From Isoetes taiwanensis (Eukaryota > Streptophyta > Lycopodiopsida > Isoetales > Isoetaceae): a stretch of 64,000 nt of DNA. The stretch is from contig JAJEKV010000074.1 in NCBI GenBank assembly GCA_021234155.1, positions 894,154 to 958,153 of the forward strand, in the 5' to 3' direction. Below the pieces are notes generated by a model. It did not search any database. It was not told the origin of the DNA and saw only the letters and a program-made list of their open reading frames with translations. Positions 23,619 to 35,678 of the stretch are shown one piece after another. The translations under genes and the position numbers were made by a program. Position 1 is the first letter of the stretch, and each line of letters starts with the position of its first letter.

Positions 23619-26600
23619 AGTGAATCATAGTGAGTTGAACGAAGCTAAATATAGTAGAATGGCTCGTAGGACAAAATCTGTGCTTAGAATTGAATTCTAA
23701 GAGCTAAAATAGAGCTATGGCCCCCCTTTGAGAAAGAGAGGACCATGGATAGAGTGAGAAAGAGCAAGCGAAAGAGCATTAGGAGGAAGCCGCTAGGTGG
23801 AGGGTGCTAGAGATCATGTTATAGAAAAGAGCTTAAATAGTTGTTTAATGCAGATCGATCCAACCATAAGATTGAGATTCTTGTGAAAGGGCGAGCGATA
23901 TATATTCGGTCTTTTTGCGTTTCTCCTCATTTGGCATTCTTCTCACATCATCACCTTGGGTTTATCTGCATGATTCTTGTGCTCCTGCCAGATCTTGACA
24001 TGGCCCACCCCTTCTTGAAGATGGCAAAGTTGAGTCCCGGGTAGTCCAATATTGGTCATACGGTTGGATCATCTCAGTAATTCTAGGGGTGGGGTTTCAA
24101 TCCATCATGTTGTGGAAGGTGTGTTCTGTTATATCCAATAACACCAGTTTTTTATAATTCATGGAATCTCGATGATTTTTTACATTCTTTAAGTTGGTTT
24201 GATGCATGAGAAACGGACATCTCATTTTTAGTTGATGCATGCTTTTCAGGGATATTTCTTTTGGGATTGTGCATGTTGTTTATCTGACGTCGGGACATTA
24301 AAGTTGTTATTTGTATTAGATTATGGCTTTGTATCAGTTGTTATTCAGGGATCTCTTCGATGTAGAAGGTTCAGAAGCAGGATCTTTCGCGGCTGGAGAG
24401 GGCTCTTCCGAGCGAGAAGCTCCAGTAACGACCATTCAGGCTTATTTTGCATGCATAATCCTTTAAAATCAAATTGATCCAGTGATATACGATGGGTTGC
24501 AGTAGCTTCTCCAGTGGATTATGCATTGTTTTTCCATCTCTGTGTGTTTTGTTGGATCTCCTTGCACCCATGCAGGATAGCAGAACCATGTGCAGATGCA
24601 GGCACCTGGGCCAACTGCTCAGGTGACAGGGGCAGTTTCCGTCGAAAATTCTGACCCCAGCCCTGCCCACGACCAGGCCTATTCGGCCCCATGCAGCCAG
24701 CATGCTCGCAACCAGGGGCCCTCGATTGGAGCCCTAATTTTGAGTTTCTTTAGCAGGGTTGCCTAACCCCCCCTGCCCGATTTCCTGCATTCCTAGCTAT
24801 GCCACGTGTCGTGCCACATCAGCCAAAAAAACTCTTGTCCATTGGATCTTTTATTTTCTGCATCAACGGTTCTGAAAATTCTAAAAACTCCGTAATTTCC
24901 ATCCCACTCCTTCTGTCGACTTCCATCTCTTCACAGCTGCATCCGGCATAGGCGATTAGCTCTGCTTTGTGCCGCGGATGCTCAACGCTTGGAAGATGAC
25001 CAACGCTACCCAGCTAAACGGGCAGATAAGAAGCTTGTTGTGAGAGTGAATAATTTTGCAGGAGTTTGAAGCAGTTTGTGGGTGAGTTTGAAGGAGTTTC
25101 CTGTCATTATTTACTTTAACTAAAAAAAAAAAAAAAGTTAAGTTCCTAAATTTTTATGAAATCGCAGTTCAGATTTGATTTTCTTTGGAGTCCAACAAAA
25201 CTTATCCCCTTGTATGGTGGACCAGAGTATCACGATTATCATCACTTTGTTGGCGAGAAAACTCAAAGCAATTTTGCTTCAGTGTTCGCCTACTGTGACT
25301 TTATCTATGGAACCGATAAGGTTTATTTCCATACTTTCTTTTGGAAGTTGCTCAGTCCCTGGATATTATGATCTTGACATAACTGTTTGTTATCAAATGC
25401 TTCGAACTATTTTGATATTTGGCTTGTAATGTTCAGGGTTATCGATATCAGAAAAGTCTTCTGAAGGTAAGATGTCATATTTCACTACACATATTGTAGG
25501 TTTTGATCTAATACAATGGTTCTCTGCAAGCACAACAGCAGAAATTGGAGAAATTTTTATAATCAACAAAAAAGTTCTCAGGAAAGTATTTGCTTTACAG
25601 AGCAGGTTTATTGTTCCTTTTAGGTGCGATTCCAATCCAACAGTCTAACTCTAAAGTCATCTAGCATTCCCAACATTGTATTATTAGGTCACGCCTATAT
25701 GAGGTTTTCTTAAGCACAAAATACTTGTTAAATATGAATCGGTGATGTCAAAAACAATTATTTTAATCAGGTTGCAAAGTTGTTGGCAGTAAAACAGAAA
25801 ATAGGTGCTTGGATTTGACAATGGTCTTTTATTGAGATCCCTTGATACTGAGCCGTCGAATTTGGAACACTGCCCGTTTTGAGAAAGCCCTGAATCATTG
25901 GTTGAGTCCACAGTCCTCATTTGGACTGTAAATGCTTTGAATTTCAATCTGAGCTGTTTAGGTGCCAATCTGGGTATCATATTGCAGTCTTCAGTCTCCA
26001 AGGAGTGCATATTTTTACAAATTAGGAGTTGTGCCTGCGTTCTTTGTTATAAGCAATGATTTATGTGCTCTTTGAGAAGCAAAAAGTATCATAGCTCACT
26101 TGATAAAATTTAATGAAGTTTAAGACTTGAAGTTTGATATGTATGAGACGTTTCCTTACTTGACCCATCCTCTTTGCTTCTTACGTTGGAACATGTCCAA
26201 CTACTGGCATATAGAGAAGCGGATGCTTATACTTAATTCGAAGAACTATTTTATAGCTACCAAATTTATAAGCACCTTTTTGTCTAGAAAGAACTCTTTT
26301 AGATATAATATGTTTGTATGAACTTGTACAAAAAAAAGCTGCCAAGTAATGAGTTGGGCAATAAGGTGTTCTTGCTTAAGCCCAAGTATGCATGGTAGGA
26401 GATTAAGTGAGTTAGTTTAGGGTATTCGTTAGATGCCTAATATGACATAACAAGTTGAAGGTGCACATGCACATAACGGCACCTAACATGGGCTGACCGG
26501 ATAATTTTTGCAATGTGCAGCATGCTCGTAAGTTATTGGCTATCATGCTGGACTAAAGTTCACATATGCAAAAAGGTTGGGAATTTCATCGAACCATTTT

Positions 26601-26690
26601 CATCTTTTGTCGATAGAATTTGCAAGAGAATGGAGTGACACCTTTCATGCAGATAACGGAACATATAACACAAGAAGCATTCATGTTGTC
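23619..26690. other. no gene recognised
   Basis: Spacer of mixed composition with a poly(A) run at 25,122-25,135. Open frames around 24.2-24.7, 25.2 and 25.7-26.0 kb are short, overlap on both strands and show no domain. Confidence 0.5.
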
Positions 26691-27280
26691 CAAAAGCTTG
26701 ACTCTGCTGTGCCCAATATGAATCTGTACATGCTCCAATAGAGTATCTAGAATTTCATAACATACTCTTCAAACCAACTATTCCAGTCTTGTTTCTCTGA
26801 CATCACCAAACGATTACATGCTACTAACAATGGTGCTCCAGAGAGTTTAGCATTTTCTTTAAATGCTGATGCATTGTACCTTGTGTCACAATGATTGTAC
26901 GTTAGAAGAGACCCACTTAAATTGTTTGTGAGTCACCCCCCGTATTATTGAAGCTCAGACCACATAGGTTAGATGGAATTGTTTGTATCACTGAACATAT
27001 TCCAGGGAAGATCCAGTGATTCCATAAGCTTAAGATTCCCAAATGGGTGAGGTATTTCTCTGCTGAAGTTTTTAGGGGACAAGTTCAATTGCCTGAGTAC
27101 TACAAGCTTACTCAACTACCAAGGAATGGATGCATTAAAATTATTGTTGGACTGATGAGAAACACCCTTCCAGTTAATAGTGATCTCAGAAAATAACTGA
27201 AACTTAGAATTAATGATTCAATAAAGTCTTAACAGATCTCCTGGCAAGCTGCCTGTAAGTTTATTCTTTGATAGATCTTA
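26690..27280 (-). pseudogene. LRR receptor-like protein fragment, dead
   Basis: On the minus strand one frame, interrupted by several stops, spells the end of a plant leucine-rich-repeat receptor-like protein. It starts with LSKNKLTGSLPGDL near 27,260 and has an EITINWKG stretch typical of the region before the last repeats. Two LRRs follow (LSKLVVLRQLNLSPKNFS, then NLKLMESLDLPWNMFS), and then NAKLSGAPLLVACN, the cap seen before the membrane anchor. Such proteins sense ligands at the cell surface in immunity or development. No signal peptide, transmembrane helix or kinase remains, and no intact open frame exceeds about 60 codons. Confidence 0.7.
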
Positions 27281-29990
27281 TGATGGTTGACATAGTCCCA
27301 ACTAATGGAGAGTACAACCCACGAGATATTCTGCCTTTGCTTGTATTTTTGTGATATTTCTCCTATTTAAAATTAGGTATGCCACTTATCATGTCGTGAT
27401 ACTTGTTACATTCGTTTGGAAAACCAACGCGAACCCGACTGCCTAGCCTTCTTCCCAACCCTGCAGTTCTGCTAGTTTTTTATTTTTTTGTTTCTGTTTT
27501 CCTTTTTTGTCCCCTTCGATTTGGATCATGGGCTCTTTTTGTTGACATGCATGATTAATTTTAGCTTCCTATTTCATTAAGCCTTTCTTAGACATCCATC
27601 CAACTCCATGACTCTACTGGCGACAACCTGAGCATCTGGGGGTGCACACATAGTGCTTTAGATATCAATTGTCCATTCTGGTTCATTAATTGTTTTCCAT
27701 GCATTTAGTTAATTCAATGTTTTTAGCCACATTGTCGTTGCGCTTCAAAATGACCAGGGGACATTCCTGCCCTTTGTAGGGAATGCTCGCATTTTAACTT
27801 TTATATCTTACTATTTATTCATAGCTTCACCATATTAAACCTTATTCCCTCATTTGCCTATGCCTATACATTAGTTTGTGGCAGTCTTGTGGTTTGGTTC
27901 CTATTCCTTTGACTTTATGGCCTTGGTCCTTACTTGTTTGTTAAAGATTGCTAAAGGTTCTAATATAGGGGGTAGGCGGGCATTATCATTTTCGTGCATT
28001 GGATATGGCTACGTTGCCCCTTCTTTAGCCCATCAATGGTGGCATTCTCTTTTTAGGGGGTGCTCACCTTTAAGATAGGCCATAGGTATTCGTTTGGGTT
28101 CTTTTCAAGGTAATATGCCATTTTTTGTTCTTTACGGCTTAAATGTTGGACATTATCCCCCATTGCCTATATGGCTTTAATGGTTAGTCCAGGTTATGGA
28201 CCTTTAGATCACCACTTATTTCTTAGTTCCAACTATTTCATGGTGTGCCTAACCTTTCGAACTTTATCTAGGATTCCAAGAACACCCGCTTAATATTTCT
28301 TCCCTTATTGTTTTGTTTTGGTTTCCTCATGTTTCAAAAGGGGTGACATAACGTCTTTACCAATTGGTTTTATTACCAGTGAAATTCTTAGTTCTTGGGG
28401 GTTGTTATTTATTGGCCATCTGGACGTATATGAAAGATATATAAGGGCTTGAGCAAGATAAGTAGCTATAGAATTCTGGTTCGATATTTAGGGTAATAAA
28501 AAACATTATTCCTTGCTAAACATTAAATTTTGGTTGTTCCTCACTTTCTAACATTTTTTTAGAGTTTTGGACACCCGCTTCATATTTTTCTCCTATTCAT
28601 GGAAAAATTTAAGGGCTAACCTTGGCTATTTGGTGTTTTTTTTAGTACATTTTTAGAAAATATTGTCTAAAGTAAATAAAAAAAATTGGAAAAATAATAA
28701 TAATTTTAGCTTAACTTTTTTCGCAGCCGCACCAACCTTTGATCTCTTTAGCCCAATGCTAGAAAGTAAGAGAGTGAAATTTTAGATTGGTTAGCTAAAT
28801 TATAGAAACTTTTGGAATAAAGTTCGGGCTAGTTTAGTTAACATCATTCTAGTTTATAAGAAATATATGATTAATAAATTATTTTCTAGCATTTATGGAA
28901 TAATTTGAGGCCTAGTCTTAGCTAGCTGGCATTGTTTTAAAATGTTTCCACAAAGAAAACGAATAAAATAAATGGAAACAATTGAAAAAGAGTATTGTAA
29001 TTTTAGCTTAATGTTTTCCTTGATCCCACACCACAAAAATTTTTGGGATGAATTTTGGGTTAGTTTTGCTAAACGCTAGAAAGTATGAGAGGAAAAATGA
29101 GTAGAGTTTAGCTGAAACACAGAAAGTTTTGGAATTAATCTCGAGAAAGTTTAGCTAAAGCCATTTTGGCTAATAAGAAATATGCAATTAATAATTTATT
29201 CCCTGCTCCCATTACCAGCAATTCATGAATTAAGAGGAAAGCAACATCGAACTATAACCGTTGATTTTCCTATAGACTGGTGTGATTGGGGCATGTTTTT
29301 CTTTAACCCTCCAAATATCCTCATGATTCTTATGCATATATTTATTTATATCAGGTGCCATGAATATTTTTAATCAGGGGACTTTCCATCGCGACATGTA
29401 TATTTTGCCAGACTTGTAACGTGTAGCTCTACGAGGCAACATTTTCCATGAATTAGAGTCTTTTTCAAAGCATAACAAGTATTAGGGCATTGTCCATGGA
29501 TCTTCTAAAACAAATTTTGGTTTTGTGATTCTTTAGTCTCAATGGCGAAGGAGGAGCAAATTACGTGATGCGGCCTTGGACGTTCTTTTGATCATTGGCC
29601 ATATTTTTATTATGTTTCTTAAGGTGGCATGTCAAAGGTTTCTTTATGATGAGTGTCATATCTAACTTGGCATTTTATCTTGTTCGCCTCTCCATCTTCT
29701 AAGGCTCGATCCCTATTCTTGCATGACTGTGTCTGTGATTCTGCCTTCTTTAGACCTCGCCCTCGACCCACACTCAACCTTGACTTCTCCTTGTAGTGCA
29801 ATCTCGACTTCGACCCCGATAGTAGATGGACTTCAGGTTGATTTCGACTCTGATACCTCAGCCCTAAATCCGAACTCTCAGATTTTTGTCGACCTCGACT
29901 TTCTTCTTGGTTTTTCATTCATTTGCATCTAATTTGTTCCCGCCATAATTATTCATTTTATCTAGTCTTATGGTATTTTTCTCTTTTATA
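27281..29990. other. no gene recognised
   Basis: AT-rich spacer. An open frame on the minus strand at 29,918-29,619 is rich in Arg, Ser, Lys and Glu but has no recognisable motif. Confidence 0.5.
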
Positions 29991-29994
29991 GGAG

Positions 29995-30085
29995 CTCTCT
30001 CCCTCCCTCCCTCCCTCCCTCCCTCCCTCCCTCCCTCTCCCTCTCCCTCTCCCTCTCCCTCTCCCTCTCCCTCTCCCTCTCTCTC
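29995..30085 (+). repeat. (CCCT)n/(CCCTCT)n microsatellite
   Basis: A pyrimidine array changing from CCCT units (to about 30,036) to CTCCCT units (to 30,085). Polypyrimidine-polypurine mirror sequence of this length can form triplex DNA. Confidence 0.95.
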
Positions 30086-31000
30086 ATCACGAGAATCAAA
30101 GGTTTTAAGTTGTTCCTTGTATCTACAATTACATATCTACATTTACATATCTACACTTACATATCTGTGAGTGGATCGCCAACATTAATGAATTAATTAA
30201 TGAGTTTCCTCTCTCCCTTCCTTCCCGGAAACGGTTTGGACTTGAATGACTATATAAACGATTGGATCTTCTCCGTCAATGAATTGGATAGTGCAACAAA
30301 TATGAGAATCTTTAAAAGGAAACAAACATCGAATTGAGCCATGCATCTACCCCCCAAGATGTTGAAAGCTAAGAAGGTCCAAAAACTGACGGGCACAGCA
30401 TCCCAATGGCTAGTCCAGACCTGGTCATGCTACTTAGACCCTGGAATTATCCACCAAAAGTTGCTTTGAAGAAATGTCATTTGTGTTGGGATTCCTCTAA
30501 TCTTTTGAGATGAAGTTTTGGAGCTCATTGGAGATGGGCGATGGGAACAGAAGGACGGGAGATAAGAATCCTGATAAGTGATGAATCCATTCAGTATACA
30601 TGGGTTTGACTAACCTCAAAGGGGTCGACAAGATCTAGCAGTAGCCTGTAGTCCCGTCCATAACGGTCGATTTTTTCAAATATGTTCAAAATGTTACAAA
30701 ACTTTTCAAATTTTAAAATTTCGAAGAAACGCAACGTGTATTTTCGGAGCCGAAAGAGGAAGGATAGTGTGGTGCTTTTTCGACAGCGAGGTCTGCCAGC
30801 AACAGAAAGCGATAATGGTTACCGGGCTTCAAGGTGGTGAGAGCGGATTGCAAATGCAACATGCGAGAGCACAAGCGATAGTGGATAAGTTGAATGTGTT
30901 ATAAACGGAGGTACTGAGGAAATTCAAGAAGACCTACAAGTCGAGGTTTCTGGACTATGTGGAGCGGCTAGAGGGGTAGGAGCCCTTATAGGTAGAGGTA
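30086..31000. other. spacer, possible gag relic
   Basis: Near 30,370-30,420 a frame reads AKKVQKLTGTASQWLVQTW, faintly like the gag of Ty3/gypsy elements. It is too short and broken to call. Nothing else is supported. Confidence 0.3.
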
Positions 31001-31283
31001 ATGTTCGCCCGTAGGCCCTTAAGCGGGGTAAGGACCTGGCGAGCCCGGCAGGGCGAGCCTGGTTCGCACCCCGCGTAAGGGCCTGCGGGCGAACATTTCC
31101 TCACGTAAAGTTCGGGGGGAGGATTTTTCTTGCCACGTGGCGCCATCGTAGCCAAAAAGTTTGATTACTCCATTATCAGCCAGCATCTGAGGAGATGAAG
31201 CCAACATCGGAGGAGAGGAAGCCATTATCTGTTTTAATCTAGGCCTGAAATATGGCGAAATATCCTCCCCCCGAACTTTACGG
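31001..31283. repeat. nested GC-rich inverted repeats
   Basis: Inner hairpin: 31,001-31,029 pairs with 31,068-31,096 (29-bp arms, 26 matches, 38-bp loop that holds GGCGAGCC twice). Next to it, 31,105-31,124 is a perfect inverted repeat of 31,262-31,281 (GTAAAGTTCGGGGGGAGGAT and its complement). The block is strikingly GC-rich against AT-rich flanks. It looks like a foldback or MITE-type element, or the remains of one; no transposase is present. Confidence 0.75.
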
Positions 31284-32458
31284 AGGGATAGAAAGGGACG
31301 AAGAAGACACGTGGTAAGATGAATTGCTTGATTATTTATAGAAGCTCAAAAAGAAAGTAATGTGTTGCATGGCATTAGAGAAGCTATTGACGAAGGCAGA
31401 TATTTGGAGAGCTAACAACCTGAAGCCATCATGAACTATCATCAGTTATGATAATGCTGGACTTCGGTACTGTAGCTACACATTTTAGCTTTAATAAAGT
31501 GAACACATATTTAAGGTGCGTCATTGACTTGGTTTGTTTTTCATTTTCATCAATGATTTTCAAGGCAATTTAGAGTATCGAATGAAGTATACATATGGAA
31601 CAATTGCCCCACATATAAGGACATAAGACAAAAATGGAATCAAGTTGAGAGTCCCCTATGGGAAAAACTACAAGGAACACAGATACAGCAGAATGTACAG
31701 CAAAAGCTGTGAAGCAGATACTAGAAGAACATGAGAACAGATAAAACATGCTCCAAAGGTCACAAAATATCACCGATGGGGCAAGTTTGGAACCAGCTCT
31801 ATAAGGTCTCAAAGCGAGTATACAGGGAATGGGGAAGTGGTTTTTTTCTAGGTTAAAAATTTGGGTTTTTTTCATCGCTTCCAGATCCTGTGACTTTAGC
31901 AGTCACACTTTTAAATGTCTAAATACAAAATCGTGTGTTGGGAGCTGCGCTCACAAATTATACGCAACGTCATGGGACCTCAGGCCATTATTGATGTTAA
32001 AACTCTATACAATATAATATGCTACAATACAATTTTATATTTTCCTTTGGTCCTCTTCTAGATTTATGAAGGCATTGTACATGTATCATGGTTCAAACTG
32101 TAATTATGCCATATGGCATGAGCTAAAACTTAAAGCAACAGAGAATGTAAACGCTTCAAGCTTGATAAAGTCATGCTATTGTAATGTTATTCGTATAGAA
32201 TTGGTTCCGTGTCTTTTAATTTATATAAGATTTTAATGATATAGCATGAAGCTTTTATATAATCTCCTCTTAGGTTGTCGATTAACCTTTTAAAAGTACA
32301 AGTTTAAATTGCTAAATTAGTTCGATGGACACTTACACTTCACAAATATAATGTGGTCCACACATAGGCTCTAAAATCAACAAATAAATTGTCATTTTGA
32401 CAAAAAACAAACCCACATATAAACACCCATAATAATGATCTAAACTTACCTCTAACTC
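31284..32458. other. no gene recognised
   Basis: AT-rich spacer with short open frames on both strands at 31.57-31.88 kb and no domain. Confidence 0.5.
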
Positions 32459-32600
32459 TTTTTTTTTTTTTTTTTTTTTGAAAGTAAGAGGTGTTTTTTC
32501 ACTTAATTAATTAAAGCCATACAATAGAATAGAATAGAATAGTTTTTTTAACGTCCACGAAGACCAATAGGTCATGGGACCCATACAATGGGCTAGTACA
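32459..32600 (-). mobile_element. retroposon 3' end, (TTCTA)n tail and poly(A)
   Basis: Read on the minus strand: GGGTCCCATGACCTATTGGT, TCTTCGTGGACGTTAAAAAA, a TTCTA array (32,542-32,523), an A/T-rich spacer TTTAATTAATTAAG, then poly(A) (T-run at 32,460-32,479). The GTCCCAT, TGGTCT and GTGGAC landmarks are shared with 62.4 kb. The 5' limit is unknown; the element may extend to about 32,850. Confidence 0.6.
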
Positions 32601-33683
32601 AGAGTCTCACTAATGGGAAAAACTTCCACATTAGCAACAGCCAAACTTAAATAACCTTAGAAGAAAAATTAGTAGTGTGTATCTTCAAGTTTATAACAAC
32701 TTAGCAGCAACTTAGCAGCAACCACACCAAGATTCTGTTACAAATTGACAAGATAAACTGCCTTGCCCTCTATGAGAGAGCTGAAATTGAAGACTCCTGG
32801 TGTGCCAATAAGTCCAAAAACCTGCATTAACAAAATGCCAAGCAAAATGCTAGCGCATGAAGTTAAACAAAAAGAAGATAAGGTATTAAGCATTAGCAGA
32901 TGACCGTGAAACAGGATTTGGAGGCAAATGAGCTAGATAATGTGAAGTTTGGGATAGGTGATTTGGCAGAAGGTGTCTCATTGTTGCATTATCTAATCGA
33001 AAATGGAATTGTAGACCACATTAACTACCATTCAACCATTGAACAAATATAATATATTGAAGCCTTAATGAACCAATGGTTAAATGATCTATTGCATCAC
33101 TGTAGCAATAGTTAAGCTATTATACACCGAAATTTTCAATTAAAACATAAGAAACCTCCGATAGCCCAAGCACCCATATACTAATGGATCCGACACTCTG
33201 GAATGCTGCATATCTCTGCTCATAGTCTCATACTACTTATATTATTGTTAATCGGCACCGATTCATCACAAATCGGCACCAAATTCGTCCGAGCTCTCTC
33301 ATTTCCAACTTGGTCTATGCTAGCTGTTTAAACAGCATTTGACCGCGAACTTTTCAATGGTTAACCATAGACTTTGATTTAATATAACCATTGTAAATGA
33401 AGCACCTTAGGTTAACCTTTAATTTCCCCTTTTCTTCATTAGCTTCGAACCTTTAGCAACCTTAGGTTCAACATAGCAACCTTAGGTTCAACTTTGGTTT
33501 ACCTCCAGACTTTCACACCTCTGCATCTTCACCTGCTGTGTGATCAACCAACCACTGCATATATATCTCTGATATTGCTAATAATTCATGATTATGATCC
33601 GTCATTCTCCATCACCGGCTGCACAGGTAAGAAATCGATTAAAATCATTGATGAAGCGTCTGGATCTTGCGCTCCCCAACTGT
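32601..33683. other. no gene recognised
   Basis: AT-rich spacer with a small duplicated CTTAGCAGCAA near 32,705 and a repeated CAACCTTAGGTTCAAC near 33,470-33,490. No gene seen. Confidence 0.5.
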
Positions 33684-33798
33684 CATATTGTATGGGTAAT
33701 GCAATTGGTCCAGGATTCCGGGTTTGCAACTCCCGGCTCCGCCCGGTGGGTGCCAAACCGGGAATCCCTTCCCAATTGCATTACCCTTATACAATATG
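33684..33798. repeat. 115-bp near-perfect hairpin (foldback/MITE-like)
   Basis: The left arm 33,684-33,725 (CATATTGTATGGGTAATGCA onward) pairs with 33,755-33,798 with few mismatches and about 29 bp of GC-rich loop. Each arm carries GGGTAATGCAATTGG. The open frames that cross this region are by-products of the palindrome. It could be a small foldback transposon or a transcribed hairpin; no transposase is nearby. Confidence 0.75.
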
Positions 33799-33831
33799 TC
33801 GTAATATACGGAAATCCGTAACGAATTGCCA

Positions 33832-33905
33832 CTTAGAGGAAGGAAGAAAGGAAGGTTCTTTTATCGTCCGCGGAGAACAAGGAGATGGGTTTTTTAAAGG
33901 ACAAT
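33832..33905 (-). repeat. retroposon-like 3' end with CCTT tail
   Basis: On the minus strand: CCCATCTCCTTGTTCTCCGC, GGACGATAAAAGAA, then an irregular CCTTCCTTTC run. The TCTCCGCGGACGATAAAA junction matches TCTTCGTGGACGTTAAAA at 32.55 kb and TCTCCATGGACAATAAAG at 62.4 kb. Confidence 0.5.
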
Positions 33906-34435
33906 CCAACAAGGAGATGGTCGATATTGGTAGTCAATATACGACGTTCAGGTTGATAACGGGCATGTGATAACGGGTATGCAGGTCGGAGCTTTTCTAT
34001 GGCGGCAGGGGGCGGGCTTCGCCGGCGGACTTCTTCCTCCTCTTCACGTTTCTTCGCAACATCGCTGTTTTGGACCAAATTTTTCAAAGCGGAGTTCCGT
34101 TTTCTTCCGCGTTCTGAAGACTTCCGTTTGCCCCTCGCCTATATGTATGTAGATCTTCCTAGCCTTGCTCACAAGTGCAGATTTGTGACGTTCCTACCTT
34201 TACCCCTTTCCCAAAAGTCTTACATACCATCAGACTCTTTGTCTCTGCACCTTTTGTCAGATGAACTTCTGTTGTAGTAGCTTAGATTTGCAATTAATTT
34301 GCATTCATCTTGCAGTCACATTTCTCCCCTGGGCCGTTTACATTTTGGGTTTTTGAAAGAATCTTCGAATTCTTAGCCGTAGCCCGGTTCTATAAGTAAA
34401 ATATCTCTGTTGTGAGTAAAAAACTTCCTCAACTG

Positions 34436-35678
34436 ATGACGACTCAGGGTAGTCCCAAGAAATCAAGCTCGCCAAGGCAACTGCTGGTTGTGAGCTTGCT
34501 TTGCAGAAAGTCTGATGGCTCTGTTTTGTATATGGAAGCGGGCAAAGACCTTGTCGATATGCTGCTGAATTTTTTAACTCTACCAATTGGGGCTGCAATG
34601 AAACTAATTGCTGGGAATAGCAGTGTGGAAGATATGGGGGGCATTGCAAATATATACAGCAGTGTTGAAGGGATGAACGATTCCATCATGTATGTGAACA
34701 AGGATAGTTTGTTAAGTCCCCCTGTGGCTGAAGGTTTGGGGGAAGCAGATATGCTTAAGCCAGAAGTCTCAGGTCAAGAGTCAGCCAAGCATATTTTCTA
34801 CAAGTGCTCGAATCATGGATGCTTGCGCATAGTGCTTGATGTTCCTGGCCAGATCTGTCCTGTTTGCAAATTTGCCATGAGTCACAGGCTTGAGGTTGTG
34901 AATCCTTCTAGAGATTCTTCAATTTCTTCTAGAGATTCCTCTAGAGATTCCTCTAGAGAATCCTCCAGGGATTCCTCTAGAGCTTCTATTCCTAGGGCTT
35001 CTTCCATCCCGCAGTTCAAGCGCGAAAAAGAAGGTTATGTGAAGAAGAATAGAACCTATGTCATCACCAATGATCTCCAAATTATGCCATGTACTACCAT
35101 CACTAGTATTATGCTCTTGAACAAGTTGAAGGTGGATTCTCTTGCTGATCTAGAAAGCGTCCAGACCATTGTTGGACGTGATCAGGTCGGTGCTTTCCTT
35201 AGTTTTAAAGTTTTATTCCTAGTCCATTTCTGCCTGCATCATAAGTTGTCAGTAAGCTAATTCTTTGAATGAGATTTCAGTAGTTCTAGATTTCAAGCAG
35301 CACGAGATTTTATCACAGCACTAAAGAACCCATTGTCGATATCTTTTTTTAGTTGCATAAGCAGCATATATCAATTGAGGCAGCGAATCTCTGGTCAAGG
35401 CATAACTATCATTTTGTTTCGGCCGTCTGAAATTAAAATCATCCAGCAATTCTTCTGAATTTTTGGTTAACTGTTTGTTCAAGTAAAGGTCCATTGCTAG
35501 ATTTTTTTTGGGATCAAGTGAAAAGAACTTAACCTTCTTCCACGAGTTTAATGTTTGTCTTTCTTGTGTATTTCAGATCATTGACCTCCTGAAGGCTTCC
35601 TTTGGGTCTAAAACCGCGCTAGATGATGTGTTCAATTGTGTCAAGAAGTCCGAGCTTGATATGAAACCAGAAATTTGA
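34436..35678 (+). CDS. DUF674 family protein, two exons
   Basis: Exon 1 runs 34,436-35,185 and ends CAG|GT. Exon 2 runs 35,577-35,678 after TTTCAG. The junction is in phase and gives 283 residues. I chose the first ATG at 34,436; the open frame extends upstream only through a GTG. This is the plant DUF674 fold, of unknown function: residues 14-95 contain SVLYMEAGKDLVDMLLNFLT and GGIANIYSSVEGMND, residues 124-144 contain four cysteines (C124, C129, C141, C144) in a zinc-ribbon-like array, and residues 200-283 contain YVITNDLQI, then the SIMLLNKLKVDSLADLE block that runs into exon 2. Between these lies an unusual Ser/Arg/Asp repeat (residues 158-182). Location and partners are unknown. Confidence 0.9.
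34907..34981 (+). repeat. in-frame SRDSS coding minisatellite
   Basis: Tandem TCTAGAGATTCC-type 12-15 bp units inside exon 1 of the DUF674 gene encode SRDSS/SRESS repeats in the linker between the cysteine cluster and the C-terminal domain. All units keep the frame. Confidence 0.85.

Noticed and set aside
24371-24703. 110-codon minus-strand frame
   Set aside because: No domain and conflicting frames on the other strand.
33494-33970. 158-codon plus-strand open frame
   Set aside because: Runs through the 115-bp hairpin and has no domain; the frame is a by-product of the palindrome.
34412-34435. upstream GTG start for the DUF674 gene
   Set aside because: A plant nuclear gene should use ATG; the ATG at 34,436 keeps the full domain.
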